Assembly (NCBI GenBank): GCA_032718475.1 | Contig: JAUCBJ010006532.1 | Coordinates: 1 to 22,399 of the forward strand | Length of the DNA stretch: 22,399 bases | DNA from: Nemertoderma westbladi | Lineage: Eukaryota; Xenacoelomorpha; Nemertodermatida; Nemertodermatidae | Reading direction: 5' to 3' | Shown: in pieces, positions 1 through 8,020 of the stretch | Numbering within the stretch: position 1 is the stretch's first letter | Layout of the letters: the number at the start of each line of letters is the position of its first letter | Position numbers and translations under genes: made by a program | Notes under the pieces: model-generated | Told to the model about the DNA's origin: nothing | Seen by the model: only the letters and a program-made list of their open reading frames with translations | The model's database searches: none

Positions 1-1269
1 CGGGACAGCGAGCTGATCGCGCTGTCGCCACAACTTAATGACGACGGGATTCTAGTAATGAATTCTAGGGTGGGATACAACAACAGCATAATGATACCAC
101 CGAAACCCATCATTATTCCCACAGGATCGCCAATAGTCCACCAGATTATCTGGGACTCCCATAAGTCGATATTGCACGGGGGCACCAACCGAACCCTCAC
201 GGAGATAAGGAGGACCTTTTGGGTCAAACAGTTGAGGAAGAAGGTAAAAGCGGTAGTGGGGCAGTGCCAGACCTGCCGACGAGCGAAGAAGGAGCGGGCC
301 ATACAAGAGATGGCGCCACTACCGGCGAGTAGAGTGGGACAGCATGGCCCGCCATTTACGCATTGCGGTGTGGACATGTTTGGGCCGATAAAGATCAAGG
401 CGATGCGGCACACGGAGAAACGCTACGGCATCATCTTCGTATGTAACAACACGCGGGCGGTAGGGATAGAACTCGCCCAAGATGCAACCGCATCAGCATT
501 CATTAATGCCTTAGAAAGGTTTAGAGACCGCAAAGGTGGGACGATCGCAGTGATATACAGCGACAACGGCACCAACTTTGTGGGCGCAGAGAATGAGATG
601 GCAGAGGCCTTGGACATCTTGGAAGGGGAGGAAGTCAAGGCGGCCATGAGACGACGACAAGTAAAGTGGGAGAGAAGGATGCCGTATGCACCACATACAC
701 TAGGATGCGTCGAGAGACTGGTGGGCAGTTCAAAGCGTCTAATGACGAAGCTAATGAACACCCACATGGTCACAGAGGACATCTTGAGAACAGTATTAGC
801 GAAGTGTGAGGGTATCATTAATAGCAGACCACTATATCCGGAGAATGATGACCCTGAATCACTAGACGTGCTGACGCCTAGCCATTTTCTAATGGAAAGG
901 CCAGCGACCATCGATATGCGGGGTGTAGATCCAGACGACGTACACTCCCGCCAGAGTTGGAAAGTCGCTAAAGCTATAAGCGCAGAGTATTGGAGGAGGT
1001 GGGTTGAAGAATACCTACCCACGCTCCATAAAAGAAGCAAGTGGAGGAAGCCGAATAGGGAGTTAAGAGAGGGAGATCTCGTAATCGTTACGGATGATAC
1101 TATCATCAACAACCAATGGCGGTTGGCGAGAGTTGTAGGCACTTACTCCGACGAGGACGGAAGAGTCCGATCGGTAGAAGTGCGGATAGGTGGTAAGATA
1201 GGTGCGAAGGACAGAAAAACTTACAGGAGAGCTGTAGGGAAATGCTGTCTGTTAGAAGGGGCACCTTAG
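1..1269 (+). CDS. BEL/Pao retrotransposon pol, C-terminal part: integrase and C-terminal domain (5' end outside window)
   Basis: This is the end of a retroelement pol polyprotein: integrase, which inserts the element cDNA into host DNA. The frame is open from base 1, so the ATG at 58 is internal and reverse transcriptase/RNase H must lie upstream. Counting from that ATG, a His-His-Cys-Cys zinc-binding domain lies at about 28-73 (histidines 28, 35 or 40; CxxC at 70-73). The catalytic core follows, with D106 in GVDMFGP, D169 in SDNGTNFVGA and E219 in CVERL, so the DDE triad is complete. Family motifs INSRPL, LTPSHFL, the EYLP...KW stretch and a C-terminal RSVEVR/CCLLE region (DUF5641-like) are typical of BEL/Pao, not Gypsy or Copia. 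There are 422 codons and no stop or frameshift, so this copy is young or conserved. The stop is TAG at 1267-1269. Confidence 0.93.
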   Translation, partial: RDSELIALSPQLNDDGILVMNSRVGYNNSIMIPPKPIIIPTGSPIVHQIIWDSHKSILHGGTNRTLTEIRRTFWVKQLRKKVKAVVGQCQTCRRAKKERAIQEMAPLPASRVGQHGPPFTHCGVDMFGPIKIKAMRHTEKRYGIIFVCNNTRAVGIELAQDATASAFINALERFRDRKGGTIAVIYSDNGTNFVGAENEMAEALDILEGEEVKAAMRRRQVKWERRMPYAPHTLGCVERLVGSSKRLMTKLMNTHMVTEDILRTVLAKCEGIINSRPLYPENDDPESLDVLTPSHFLMERPATIDMRGVDPDDVHSRQSWKVAKAISAEYWRRWVEEYLPTLHKRSKWRKPNRELREGDLVIVTDDTIINNQWRLARVVGTYSDEDGRVRSVEVRIGGKIGAKDRKTYRRAVGKCCLLEGAP

Positions 1270-1310
1270 TGGAGTTAGAGAAGAGTTTAGTCGTCCAAGA
1301 TTTGGACTGA

Positions 1311-1339
1311 GGGGGGTGGGATTGAGGGCGAGACGCCCT
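1311..1339 (+). other. G-run and short hairpin just after integrase (possible polypurine tract / LTR start)
   Basis: A six-G run (1311-1316) lies about 40 bases after the integrase stop and is followed by TG at 1317, then a perfect 6-bp hairpin AGGGCG-AGA-CGCCCT (1325-1339). A polypurine tract and the first bases of an LTR commonly sit at this distance from BEL/Pao integrase. However, the bases after 1317 do not resemble the putative LTR that begins at 5750. It may be the 3' LTR of a different element, or an internal purine tract. Confidence 0.3.
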
Positions 1340-1380
1340 TCCCACACAAAAATTGAAAATAAAAATAAAATCATAATATA

Positions 1381-2020
1381 CAGTAGGTACGTAATTAGTA
1401 GGCAGAAGTTAGTCAGTAAGAAGGTACGTAGTACCTAGAGTTAGTTAGCTAGTTAGGAGGTACGTAGTACCGTCAGTTAGTTAGTTAGTCAGTAAGAGGG
1501 TATGTAGTACCGTTAGTTAGAGAGTTAGAGGGTACGTAGTACCATTAGGTAGGGAGTTAGAGGGTACGTAGTACCGTTAGGTAGAGAGTTAGAGGGTACG
1601 TAGTACCGTTAATTAGAGAGTTAGAGGGTACGTAGTACCATTAGGTAGGGAGTTAGAGGGTACGTAGTACCGTTAGGTAGAGAGTTAGAGGGTATGTAGT
1701 ACCGTTAATTAGAGAGTTAGAGGGTACGTAGTACCATTAGGTAGGGAGTTAGAGGGTACGTAGTACCGTTAGGTAGAGAGTTAGAGGGTACGTAGTACCG
1801 TTAATTAGAGAAGAGTTAGAGGGTACGTAGTACCGTTAGCTAGAGAAGAGTTAGAGGGTATGTAGTACCGCTAGTTAGAGAGTTAGAGGGTACGTAGTAC
1901 CGTTAGTTAGAGAGAGAGTAAGAGTTAGAGGGTACGTAGTACCGTTAGTTAGAGAGAGAGTAAGAGTTAGAGGGTACGTAGTACCGTTAGTTAGAGAGAG
2001 AGTAAGAGGTAGAAGGGTAT
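1381..2020 (+). repeat. 32-bp minisatellite, 17 copies, with GGTAC-GTA-GTACC core
   Basis: I count 17 copies of the core GGTAYGTAGTACC, most separated by GTTAGGTAGAGAGTTAGAG-like spacers. The usual period is 32 bp, lengthening to about 42 bp at the 3' end through extra AGAG/AGTAAG insertions. The core can fold on itself (GGTAC / GTACC, 3-base loop). From about 1530 to 1800 the units follow a three-unit order, distinguished by CCATTAGG, CCGTTAGG and CCGTTAATT, repeated three times: a higher-order period of about 96 bp. The array lies between the integrase stop and the next reading frame. Confidence 0.92.
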
Positions 2021-2484
2021 ATAAGATATAGATATTAGTTAGCAGTTAGTAGCGAGAGGGGGGCATATATGAGTACAGCTGGGTAAATCGTGTGGCCACG
2101 CGATGCGACGTATACTGCTGTACTGCACAGGCCCACAGAGTAGGCCAGAATGTGGATTAGAGAATAGAATAATCCATAGGCAATAGTAAGTAGTAGGACA
2201 GTAGAATTAAAACTAAACTAAAATAAATAGAATAGGGCCGAAAGTTACAAATTATGGCAACACTAGGAAAGTTATTCTGGAACGTAATAAAAGTAACTGA
2301 CAGAAATTGAAATTAGGGTGTATTTACTAGCTTCAGAATTAATTAGTAATAATTTAGGCTAAAAGGCGCAGTTGAGTAAGGAATTGGCCATTATCGGACC
2401 GTACAGAACATCTTAGATACATCACTCATCTGTATTGCGCCTTGGTAAGGCACCACCTTGCAGGTGAGCGAGTGAGTGTTCGGA
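2021..2484 (+). other. Non-coding leader between minisatellite and gag-like frame
   Basis: No coding capacity is seen. A second six-G run lies at 2058-2063. The segment becomes AT-rich at 2190-2350 and ends with a sequence that fits both a splice acceptor and a donor (TTGCAG|GTGAGC, about 2458-2469) just before the ATG at 2485. If a 5' LTR and tRNA primer-binding site precede the gag-like frame they should be here, but I could not identify a convincing primer-binding site. Confidence 0.4.
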
Positions 2485-3765
2485 ATGGCGAGCAAATTGA
2501 TCAGAAAGAGAAAGGCGGAGTCAGGAGGAAAGGAGATACTGGTGGATTTCACCGAGAGGCATCCGGAAGAGAAGACGAGAGGATACTACGAGAGGTTGGA
2601 AAAGGGTCACGCGGCACGAGCGCTGCAGGATCACTTCCGGGAGATGCACGAACAGCGGCTGGTCGGGACCTACGGGACGCCGTCACTGGACAACGCGATC
2701 ATCCAACACTTCCACTATGTGGTGAAAGGGGACGAGGCGAAGTTCGGGATTCCGAAGTACCCGAGGGAATCACCGAGGAAGGATTGGAAGAGATTCATAG
2801 AGTCCGTCAACAGGGGAGGATATATGATCCTAGACGACGAGGGAACCGTGGAAGACGAGGAGGGTTCGAGACGAGGATCAGCGGGGTCGGCCAGGACCAT
2901 ACTCCTACATTTGGCCACGCCAAATGGGGACATCTTCTTATTCGATCTAGGAACGTATGGGAAGAAGGACGGGCCGAAATTAAACCGGTTGCCGAAAGCG
3001 GTGCAAGTCTTGGTAAGAGAGAAGTCGACGACGAAAGTGGGATCGGCGATTCGCGAGGACGCGGAGAGAATCATCGGTCCGGATGCCACCAACCTCCTGG
3101 ATATGCAGAAGGTCTTCATGGCTATGACGGCACCGGATGGGTTGGGGGTAGTCGGGAACACAGGCCAATGCGGGGCGGTGGCAATGGGCCAACTGTTGGG
3201 GCTCGTATGCCACAAACCGATGGACTGGGGGAAGTTCAGGGAGGAATACGGAGCAGAACTAGCGAACTCGCTAAAGTGGGGAGCGAGACCGGGAAAGCAA
3301 GAGGCATATCAATTCCGCAGAGGAGCGATAAAGGTATATCAGAAGCGATATATCCTGCAGGAAGATTGGATGATGATAAGTTTGCTTAACTTATTCATGA
3401 CCGTGGTTATCGAGAGGGAACCAGCGGCATTTCTGTTATCGGGATCACCCCTAAGCTACAGGAGAGCCTTTAAAATGGCCTTCGACGGTCTGGTAGACCA
3501 CCCGGGGCTGAAGGGCGAGTCGGTGTACTACAACAGCCGACATCTGATAGACGGGGAGACAGATACGCCGTATCAGAGATGGGAGCAGCTAGAGACGGAT
3601 AGACGAGAAGCAAAGCGACTGGAAGAAGTCGCTAGACGGGAGAGGATAGAAGCAGAGGAGAGGGAGGAGGAGGCCAGGACGCAGAGTTACGGCTTCGAGG
3701 AACACGCAGGCTTAGACGAACTTCGTTGGACTTCATCGGGGAGTTCGGGGGAGTCTCTAGGGTGA
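2485..3765 (+). CDS. Retroelement gag-like frame 1 with an RNase D/WRN-type 3'-5' exonuclease-like segment
   Basis: The frame encodes 426 aa from an ATG with a purine at -3 and G at +4 (the in-frame GTG at 2476 is less likely). I do not recognise the N-terminal 100 residues. Residues 112-300 resemble a DEDD exonuclease: I-L-D-D-E-G (D117, E119) as motif I, then LLHLATPNGDIFLFDLG (141-156), which matches the LxxLATPxxxxxLF strand pair, then KVGSAIREDAERI (184-196, D192) as motif II, and NLLDMQKV. The motif III region has KWGARPGKQEAYQF, but YxxxD is Y275...R279, so the last catalytic Asp is missing. Residues 365-400 are Glu/Arg-rich and probably helical. The assignment rests on pattern matching only; the domain may be structural or inactive. 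Two in-frame stops (TGA TAA) separate it from the zinc-knuckle frame. Confidence 0.55.
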   Translation: MASKLIRKRKAESGGKEILVDFTERHPEEKTRGYYERLEKGHAARALQDHFREMHEQRLVGTYGTPSLDNAIIQHFHYVVKGDEAKFGIPKYPRESPRKDWKRFIESVNRGGYMILDDEGTVEDEEGSRRGSAGSARTILLHLATPNGDIFLFDLGTYGKKDGPKLNRLPKAVQVLVREKSTTKVGSAIREDAERIIGPDATNLLDMQKVFMAMTAPDGLGVVGNTGQCGAVAMGQLLGLVCHKPMDWGKFREEYGAELANSLKWGARPGKQEAYQFRRGAIKVYQKRYILQEDWMMISLLNLFMTVVIEREPAAFLLSGSPLSYRRAFKMAFDGLVDHPGLKGESVYYNSRHLIDGETDTPYQRWEQLETDRREAKRLEEVARRERIEAEEREEEARTQSYGFEEHAGLDELRWTSSGSSGESLG

Positions 3766-3819
3766 TAATTGGGATGGACGGTGGGATCGCCGAAACAGTC
3801 GACGTCGGGGTTGCAAGCG

Positions 3820-4761
3820 ATGCCCATACCAGCGGGCGCCGAAGGCGACCAACCGCCAAGGAAGTTAAGGGAGCTAGAGGGATGGAGAGCTACGGGCGAG
3901 AGCCAAGGCGGGAAGGGACATAGTGGATCCATCGGGATACCGGGGTTGGAGCCACTGCCAGAGGAGGAGGAGGACGACGACGAGTTCGGAGGGGTGTCGC
4001 CCATCGAGAGGATTGGCCACTCGGACACGGACTGGGTTGGCGGGAGAGTGGTGACGGCCAGTGGGGCAAGGGCCTTCTGGGATAGACCCGACAAGCGGGC
4101 CTGGGTGCACGAGGAGCCGGCGATGGATTTCGCGGGGAGCACTATCAGGTTGGGCGAGCAACCGGGGACGGCACCACAGGTAGTATTCGGGGAGACGATG
4201 CCCGAGAGGGGCGGAGAGATCGACGTAGACAGGGACACCAACGTGCAGAAGTTCGCCTACCAGCGACTCCACAGACCGCGGAGATCACTTGGGACGAAAG
4301 ACGACGTGGGGCGGGAGACATTGGTACTTGGTTGCGACTACTGTGGGAGACAGACCCACCAGGAAAGGAGCTGCTTGTACCGGTTCCAGAAGGGAACCTT
4401 TTGTCTCTACTGCCGCGAGTCGAGCCACAGGATGGGGGCGTGTCCACGGTTGCACAACCGATGTCCGAAGTGCAACTTTCGGGGACACTACGGACGCCAG
4501 TGCGACTGGATGGACGACGAAGAGAAGTTCAGAAGATTTGAGGAGTGGGCCGACGTCGGGGCCATGACGCGCCAGCGCATGAAGGCCCAGGAGTTCAAGT
4601 GGGGTTTCTTCCTTATCAATCAGGAGGCTCACATGGAAATCATAAAGCGGAGGCTACCGTTTACCTATCAAGAGGTAGCAACGGCGGCGTCGTATGCCGG
4701 AGTGATGAATACACAAAGATACTTGGACAGGTGGACGCCACAGAACCCGAGGGGAGTTTAG
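3820..4761 (+). CDS. Retroelement gag-like frame 2 with three CCHC zinc knuckles (nucleocapsid-like)
   Basis: The frame is open from 3769; the first ATG is 3820, giving 313 aa. It contains an acidic stretch (EEEEDDDE, about 3961-3984). Three perfect Cx2Cx4Hx4C knuckles follow at 4333-4374, 4402-4443 and 4462-4503, beginning CDYCGRQTH, CLYCRESSH and CPKCNFRGH. Such knuckles bind single-stranded nucleic acid in Gag nucleocapsids and in some LINE ORF1 proteins; a triple set is common in BEL/Pao Gag. The frame is the same as the preceding one (2485-3765), only TGA TAA away, so the two may be one Gag interrupted by stops or read through. It lies 3' of integrase, which is unusual for gag. The stop is TAG at 4759-4761. 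Confidence 0.75.
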   Translation: MPIPAGAEGDQPPRKLRELEGWRATGESQGGKGHSGSIGIPGLEPLPEEEEDDDEFGGVSPIERIGHSDTDWVGGRVVTASGARAFWDRPDKRAWVHEEPAMDFAGSTIRLGEQPGTAPQVVFGETMPERGGEIDVDRDTNVQKFAYQRLHRPRRSLGTKDDVGRETLVLGCDYCGRQTHQERSCLYRFQKGTFCLYCRESSHRMGACPRLHNRCPKCNFRGHYGRQCDWMDDEEKFRRFEEWADVGAMTRQRMKAQEFKWGFFLINQEAHMEIIKRRLPFTYQEVATAASYAGVMNTQRYLDRWTPQNPRGV

Positions 4762-5035
4762 GGATTTCTTGGCGGAGCACGTGCCGCGGCGAGCAATGAA
4801 GATGATCCTATGGGACGCCACCAGAGGGAGACAACAGGGCCACTCGGAGGGGCCACCGGCGAAGCGATATCGGGCACTAATAACACCAGCGCCCAAGGAG
4901 CCAACAACCGGAATCAGTAGGGAGGTGGCGGCGAAAGTCCGAAGGCAGAAAGCGGATCCCAGAGGAGCGGTAGTAACCAAGAAACGACCCAGGGAAGAGG
5001 ACGACAGAGGGAACTATCTCCAGAGGGACAAATAG
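4709..5035 (+). CDS. Basic C-terminal extension in a shifted frame, overlapping the end of the zinc-knuckle frame
   Basis: An open stretch in another frame begins after the TGA at 4706-4708, overlaps the last 50 bases of the zinc-knuckle frame and ends at TAG 5033-5035. It is rich in Lys/Arg, with a cluster TKKRPREED that resembles a nuclear-localisation or RNA-binding tail, and its codon texture matches the upstream gag-like frames. The simplest reading is that it is the C-terminus of the same protein, reached by programmed frameshifting or broken off by a one-base indel. There is no clear slippery heptamer that I can point to. No protease or reverse transcriptase follows. Confidence 0.45.
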   Translation: MHKDTWTGGRHRTRGEFRDFLAEHVPRRAMKMILWDATRGRQQGHSEGPPAKRYRALITPAPKEPTTGISREVAAKVRRQKADPRGAVVTKKRPREEDDRGNYLQRDK

Positions 5036-5711
5036 GTTCCCAGGGCCGGGGGGAGAGAAACTGAGACTTGGACGTGGTACGCCTGGAAGGCGCCGCGTGG
5101 GACGTACGAACTATTAAGTACAAATTAAACTGATGCAAAATAATAAATAAGTGCAATTATATGTACGTACGTAGTAATCAGTAGTTTAGTAATAAAATAT
5201 ATGTTCGAAGTAAGTACTATAGTCATACAACCTTTCTCAATTAGCTACTGGGACTGGGGGGCTAACTGACTATGGCACTAGGGACGAGACGCCAGACGAT
5301 TTCACACTTCTTGAGTGCGACGGCACAGGAGGGGGGGGGGGGGGGGTGAGACTCGTCAGAAGGGATAAGGTAGTCAAAGAGAGACGGAGTAATAGTGCGA
5401 AGTGCGGAGAGAGTGCAGATGCAATTCTAGTGTGGGGAGGGAGGAATAAGAGGCTGAGTGAGGGACGAGGAGGTCCGAGGGTATGCGAGAGTTAGGGTGA
5501 GAGTGGAGAAGGGATAGGGCGAAAGTGTTGGGGAAACAAAAGTCGTGTGAGAAGTGAGCGCGATCGGCCCGACATGGGACGCCAGGCATACAGGGTAGCG
5601 TTATCATACCCATAGGGAGCGGCCTGGAAAGCCGGCTCCGGGAGAAAAGAATTCCACCCCACACCCGATACTAGATCGGGATCCAGCGGGATTATAGCGC
5701 ACTTTAGGTGG
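5036..5711 (+). other. Retroelement 3' spacer, no gene seen, with a 16-G run
   Basis: No coding sequence is recognised. It holds a GTACGTACGTAG patch (about 5163-5174) recalling the upstream minisatellite core, a six-G run at 5256-5261, the string GACGAGACGCC near 5283 (GGCGAGACGCC occurs near 1327) and an uninterrupted G16 tract at 5331-5346. Composition remains purine-rich as in the gag-like frames, so it probably belongs to the same element. Confidence 0.5.
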
Positions 5712-5740
5712 ATGCTATCTTCTCACCGGGAAGATAGCAT
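5712..5740 (+). other. Perfect 11-bp hairpin abutting the polypurine tract
   Basis: ATGCTATCTTC (5712-5722) and GAAGATAGCAT (5730-5740) are perfect complements around a 7-base loop. The stem ends directly against the G7AG polypurine tract. It may have a role in RNA 3'-end or reverse-transcription control, but that is inference. Confidence 0.85.
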
Positions 5741-5749
5741 GGGGGGGAG
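5741..5749 (+). other. Polypurine tract of LTR retroelement
   Basis: GGGGGGGAG is followed at once by TGTTAGC. This is the usual arrangement of the plus-strand primer next to a 3' LTR that begins with TG. Confidence 0.6.
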
Positions 5750-6390
5750 TGTTAGCTTATTCAATCCCGCTAACCCAAACCCTAAAGTAAGCCGATAAGC
5801 AATATTGGGGGCCACGAAATTGGATAATCAATCACTCGTGTCACCCCAACAAAATGGGAAGGAGAAACACACAATGAGGGTCAGGGGCCAAACCCCTAAC
5901 AGAGAGAGAGCAGGTGGAGTGAACGGGAAAACTCCAAAGGGCGCCAACAAGGGTATCAACCAATCAGAGGGGGGAAAGGCATCGATTAGGTAGAGTAACA
6001 AGGCCAACCCGTGCAATATAGCCAGTTGGCAGTAATCATTTACTCAGTTATCTCAGTGCTAGTTACTGGTGTTACTGTAGTTTACAATAGTTTAGTTAGG
6101 GAAGTACCGGGACTTCAATTACCGTCTCCCGCCTTCCATATACAATAACTTTATCCACCATTATACCGTATCTATATCCATATACCCAAACATTATACAC
6201 ATCGAATAACCGAAACTCTTTTACTCTTCACACACGGCGGGGACGCGTGAACTGACAAAACCGGATAAACCGGGATCCCATCTGGATCCCGTCACACTCG
6301 GCACCCCACTAAAACCAAACCCACTGCCCTCGGCGCCCAGCAATACCCCCACTGCATCTTTGTATCCTCGTTTTGTTAAATCGAACCATG
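5750..6390 (+). repeat. Putative 3' LTR (3' boundary not resolved)
   Basis: It starts TGTTAGCTTATTCAATCC directly after the polypurine tract. It contains no gene. Around 6050-6110 it is rich in GTTACT/AGTTTAG, and at 6120-6230 it becomes pyrimidine-rich, unlike the coding block. I found no clean CA end with a target duplication; the end probably lies between about 6300 and 6400, since a different, AT-rich sequence starts near 6380. No matching 5' LTR is visible in the window. Confidence 0.4.
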
Positions 6391-6423
6391 AATTAACTAA
6401 AATTATCAATTGATATCAATTTC

Positions 6424-6700
6424 CGCCCATGTGAAGAATACCAGGATTTCACTTTTCGGTCGACTTTTTATTGGAATTTTATATATGAAGATTATTTTTT
6501 TTTTTTAATTTATCTTTATTAAGTGTTTCAAAGCGCTTATTTCTGTCTTATAACCTGTACATATACTAATTTGTTTATTGTTTTGGTTAGATTCAGCCCT
6601 TCTGTGACCTGTATTTTTGGTAAAACCTGGTATTCTTCACATGGGGGTAACTGCAAAGTGAAATATAACTGCAGAAAGTCTGGTATACTTCACATGGGCC
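6424..6700. mobile_element. MITE-like inverted-repeat element, copy 1
   Basis: CCCATGTGAAGAATACCAGG (6426-6445) recurs as an exact reverse complement at 6626-6645, giving 20-bp perfect inverted ends around about 180 bp. A third, imperfect inverted arm is at 6679-6700. A second copy of the left part lies at 8795-8895. The segment is flanked by an exact 17-bp direct repeat TATCAATTGATATCAAT at 6404-6420 and 6767-6783. It has no coding capacity, so it is probably a non-autonomous DNA transposon. Confidence 0.65.
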
Positions 6701-6720
6701 TCAATTTCAGTTTCTCTTAA

Positions 6721-7325
6721 TCAATTTTAACAGAAATTTAAATTGATAAAATATCAATTGATAAAATATCAATTGATATCAATATCAATAGACAAGCCTG
6801 TTGATATGGCTCAACATTTTTCATATTGTGGTAATGCACAATTATCAATCCATCTTTTCAATTTTATTGATATAATTAATAAATAATAATAATAATAGTT
6901 TTAAATATTTATTTTACATTTTAGCTACACTAACTACAGTAGTTAACATTTACACTTTACCGTATTGCTGCATCGCCTATTAACGAATACATCACACCCA
7001 CTGAGATTGAGACATAACTGTACAGTAGGTGTAACTATGAGTGTGTCATACCATATGTCAATATTGCGGTATATTATACACTACGTGTATCACATGCGAA
7101 AACTGCGGGGAACTTTCTTAACCTTGGCGTGTCTCATTGTGGCTCACAGGCTGCGCTGGCATGTTATTTTATTAGCCACATCAAAGCTCTGAGTTGACTT
7201 TGGCAACGGATGTAGTTTCTTACTAATTAATCTGTGAAACCAATTGATTATAGTCAAATAACAACCCCGTCAGACAATAATTATTGTATATACAACTAAT
7301 AATTTCTACTGTCTACGTAACGTTT
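6721..7325. other. AT-rich intergenic sequence, no gene seen
   Basis: It contains short direct repeats of TATCAATTGATA (6752-6783) and an AATAAT microsatellite near 6880. A 75-codon open frame at 6965-7192 has no recognisable domain and is not called. Confidence 0.5.
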
Positions 7326-8020
7326 AGGTCCGGGTCACACATGAGCTTTCAACTGTCAACAATCAACTTTCAACTATCAACTTTCAAATAACTAAGTCCC
7401 GGTTCTCACATAAACATTCAACTTTCATCTCATAAAAATTATTGTATATTACTTGGACCAGATATAAATGATTGAATAATTTTCAGTTGGCGGTTATAAA
7501 AATCTGTATTGTTTTCTAGATTATAAGTGTTTTTTATTTTATCTAAAGTAATAATTTTTAATATGGATAATTAAATCGATGACGTAATATTAGCCTTACA
7601 CAGGCGGCGAAATAAACGCCAATATTGTGTTCACCTGATCAATCAAAAAAGGTTGTTGTACTGCGTTATCGGAAAACTTTATCAAGATTTGCGGGCAGAT
7701 GTTATAAATGAAATAAAATACATTTTTTAATTACATATCCGAGAATGTCCATTTCATCGTTTAATAAATTACTCTCATCTATAGAACCCCATATATATAG
7801 AGAGATAGCAAGTGGAGGAAGTCTATACCGTGCTATGGAAGACTACTAAGGCAAAGTATATAACATAAATGTTATATACTGCAGCTGCTATAATTTAAAA
7901 ACATTACTTATTTCTGATTGGTTGTCAATGCTTTCAACTTTCAATTAAGATAGAACATAGGACGAGTGCATTTTGAAAGTTGAATGTTAAAAGTTGAAAG
8001 CTCATGTGTGACCCGGGCCT
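7326..8020. mobile_element. 695-bp non-autonomous DNA transposon with 29-bp terminal inverted repeats
   Basis: The left end AGGTCCGGGTCACACATGAG continues to CTTTCAACT; the right end is its reverse complement with one mismatch (AGGCCCGGGTC...). Subterminal regions carry many CAACTTTCAACTATCAAC-type repeats in both orientations. No open reading frame of note is present. Target duplications are not clear (GTTT on the left, TGTA on the right), so the superfamily is unassigned. Confidence 0.75.

Noticed and set aside
423-1142. Long minus-strand open frame (239 codons) opposite integrase
   Set aside because: It is the antisense shadow of the integrase frame; it has no domain of its own.
2442-3389. 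315-codon + frame overlapping the exonuclease-like frame
   Set aside because: It is Gly/Arg-rich out-of-frame translation of the purine-rich gag-like sequence; the frame from 2485 has domain-like order and the better start.
3687-4447. Several minus-strand frames opposite the zinc-knuckle region
   Set aside because: Shadow frames with Ser/Pro-rich translation and no motifs.
6221-6720. Short frames of 60-65 codons
   Set aside because: They fall within the putative LTR and the MITE and show no protein features.
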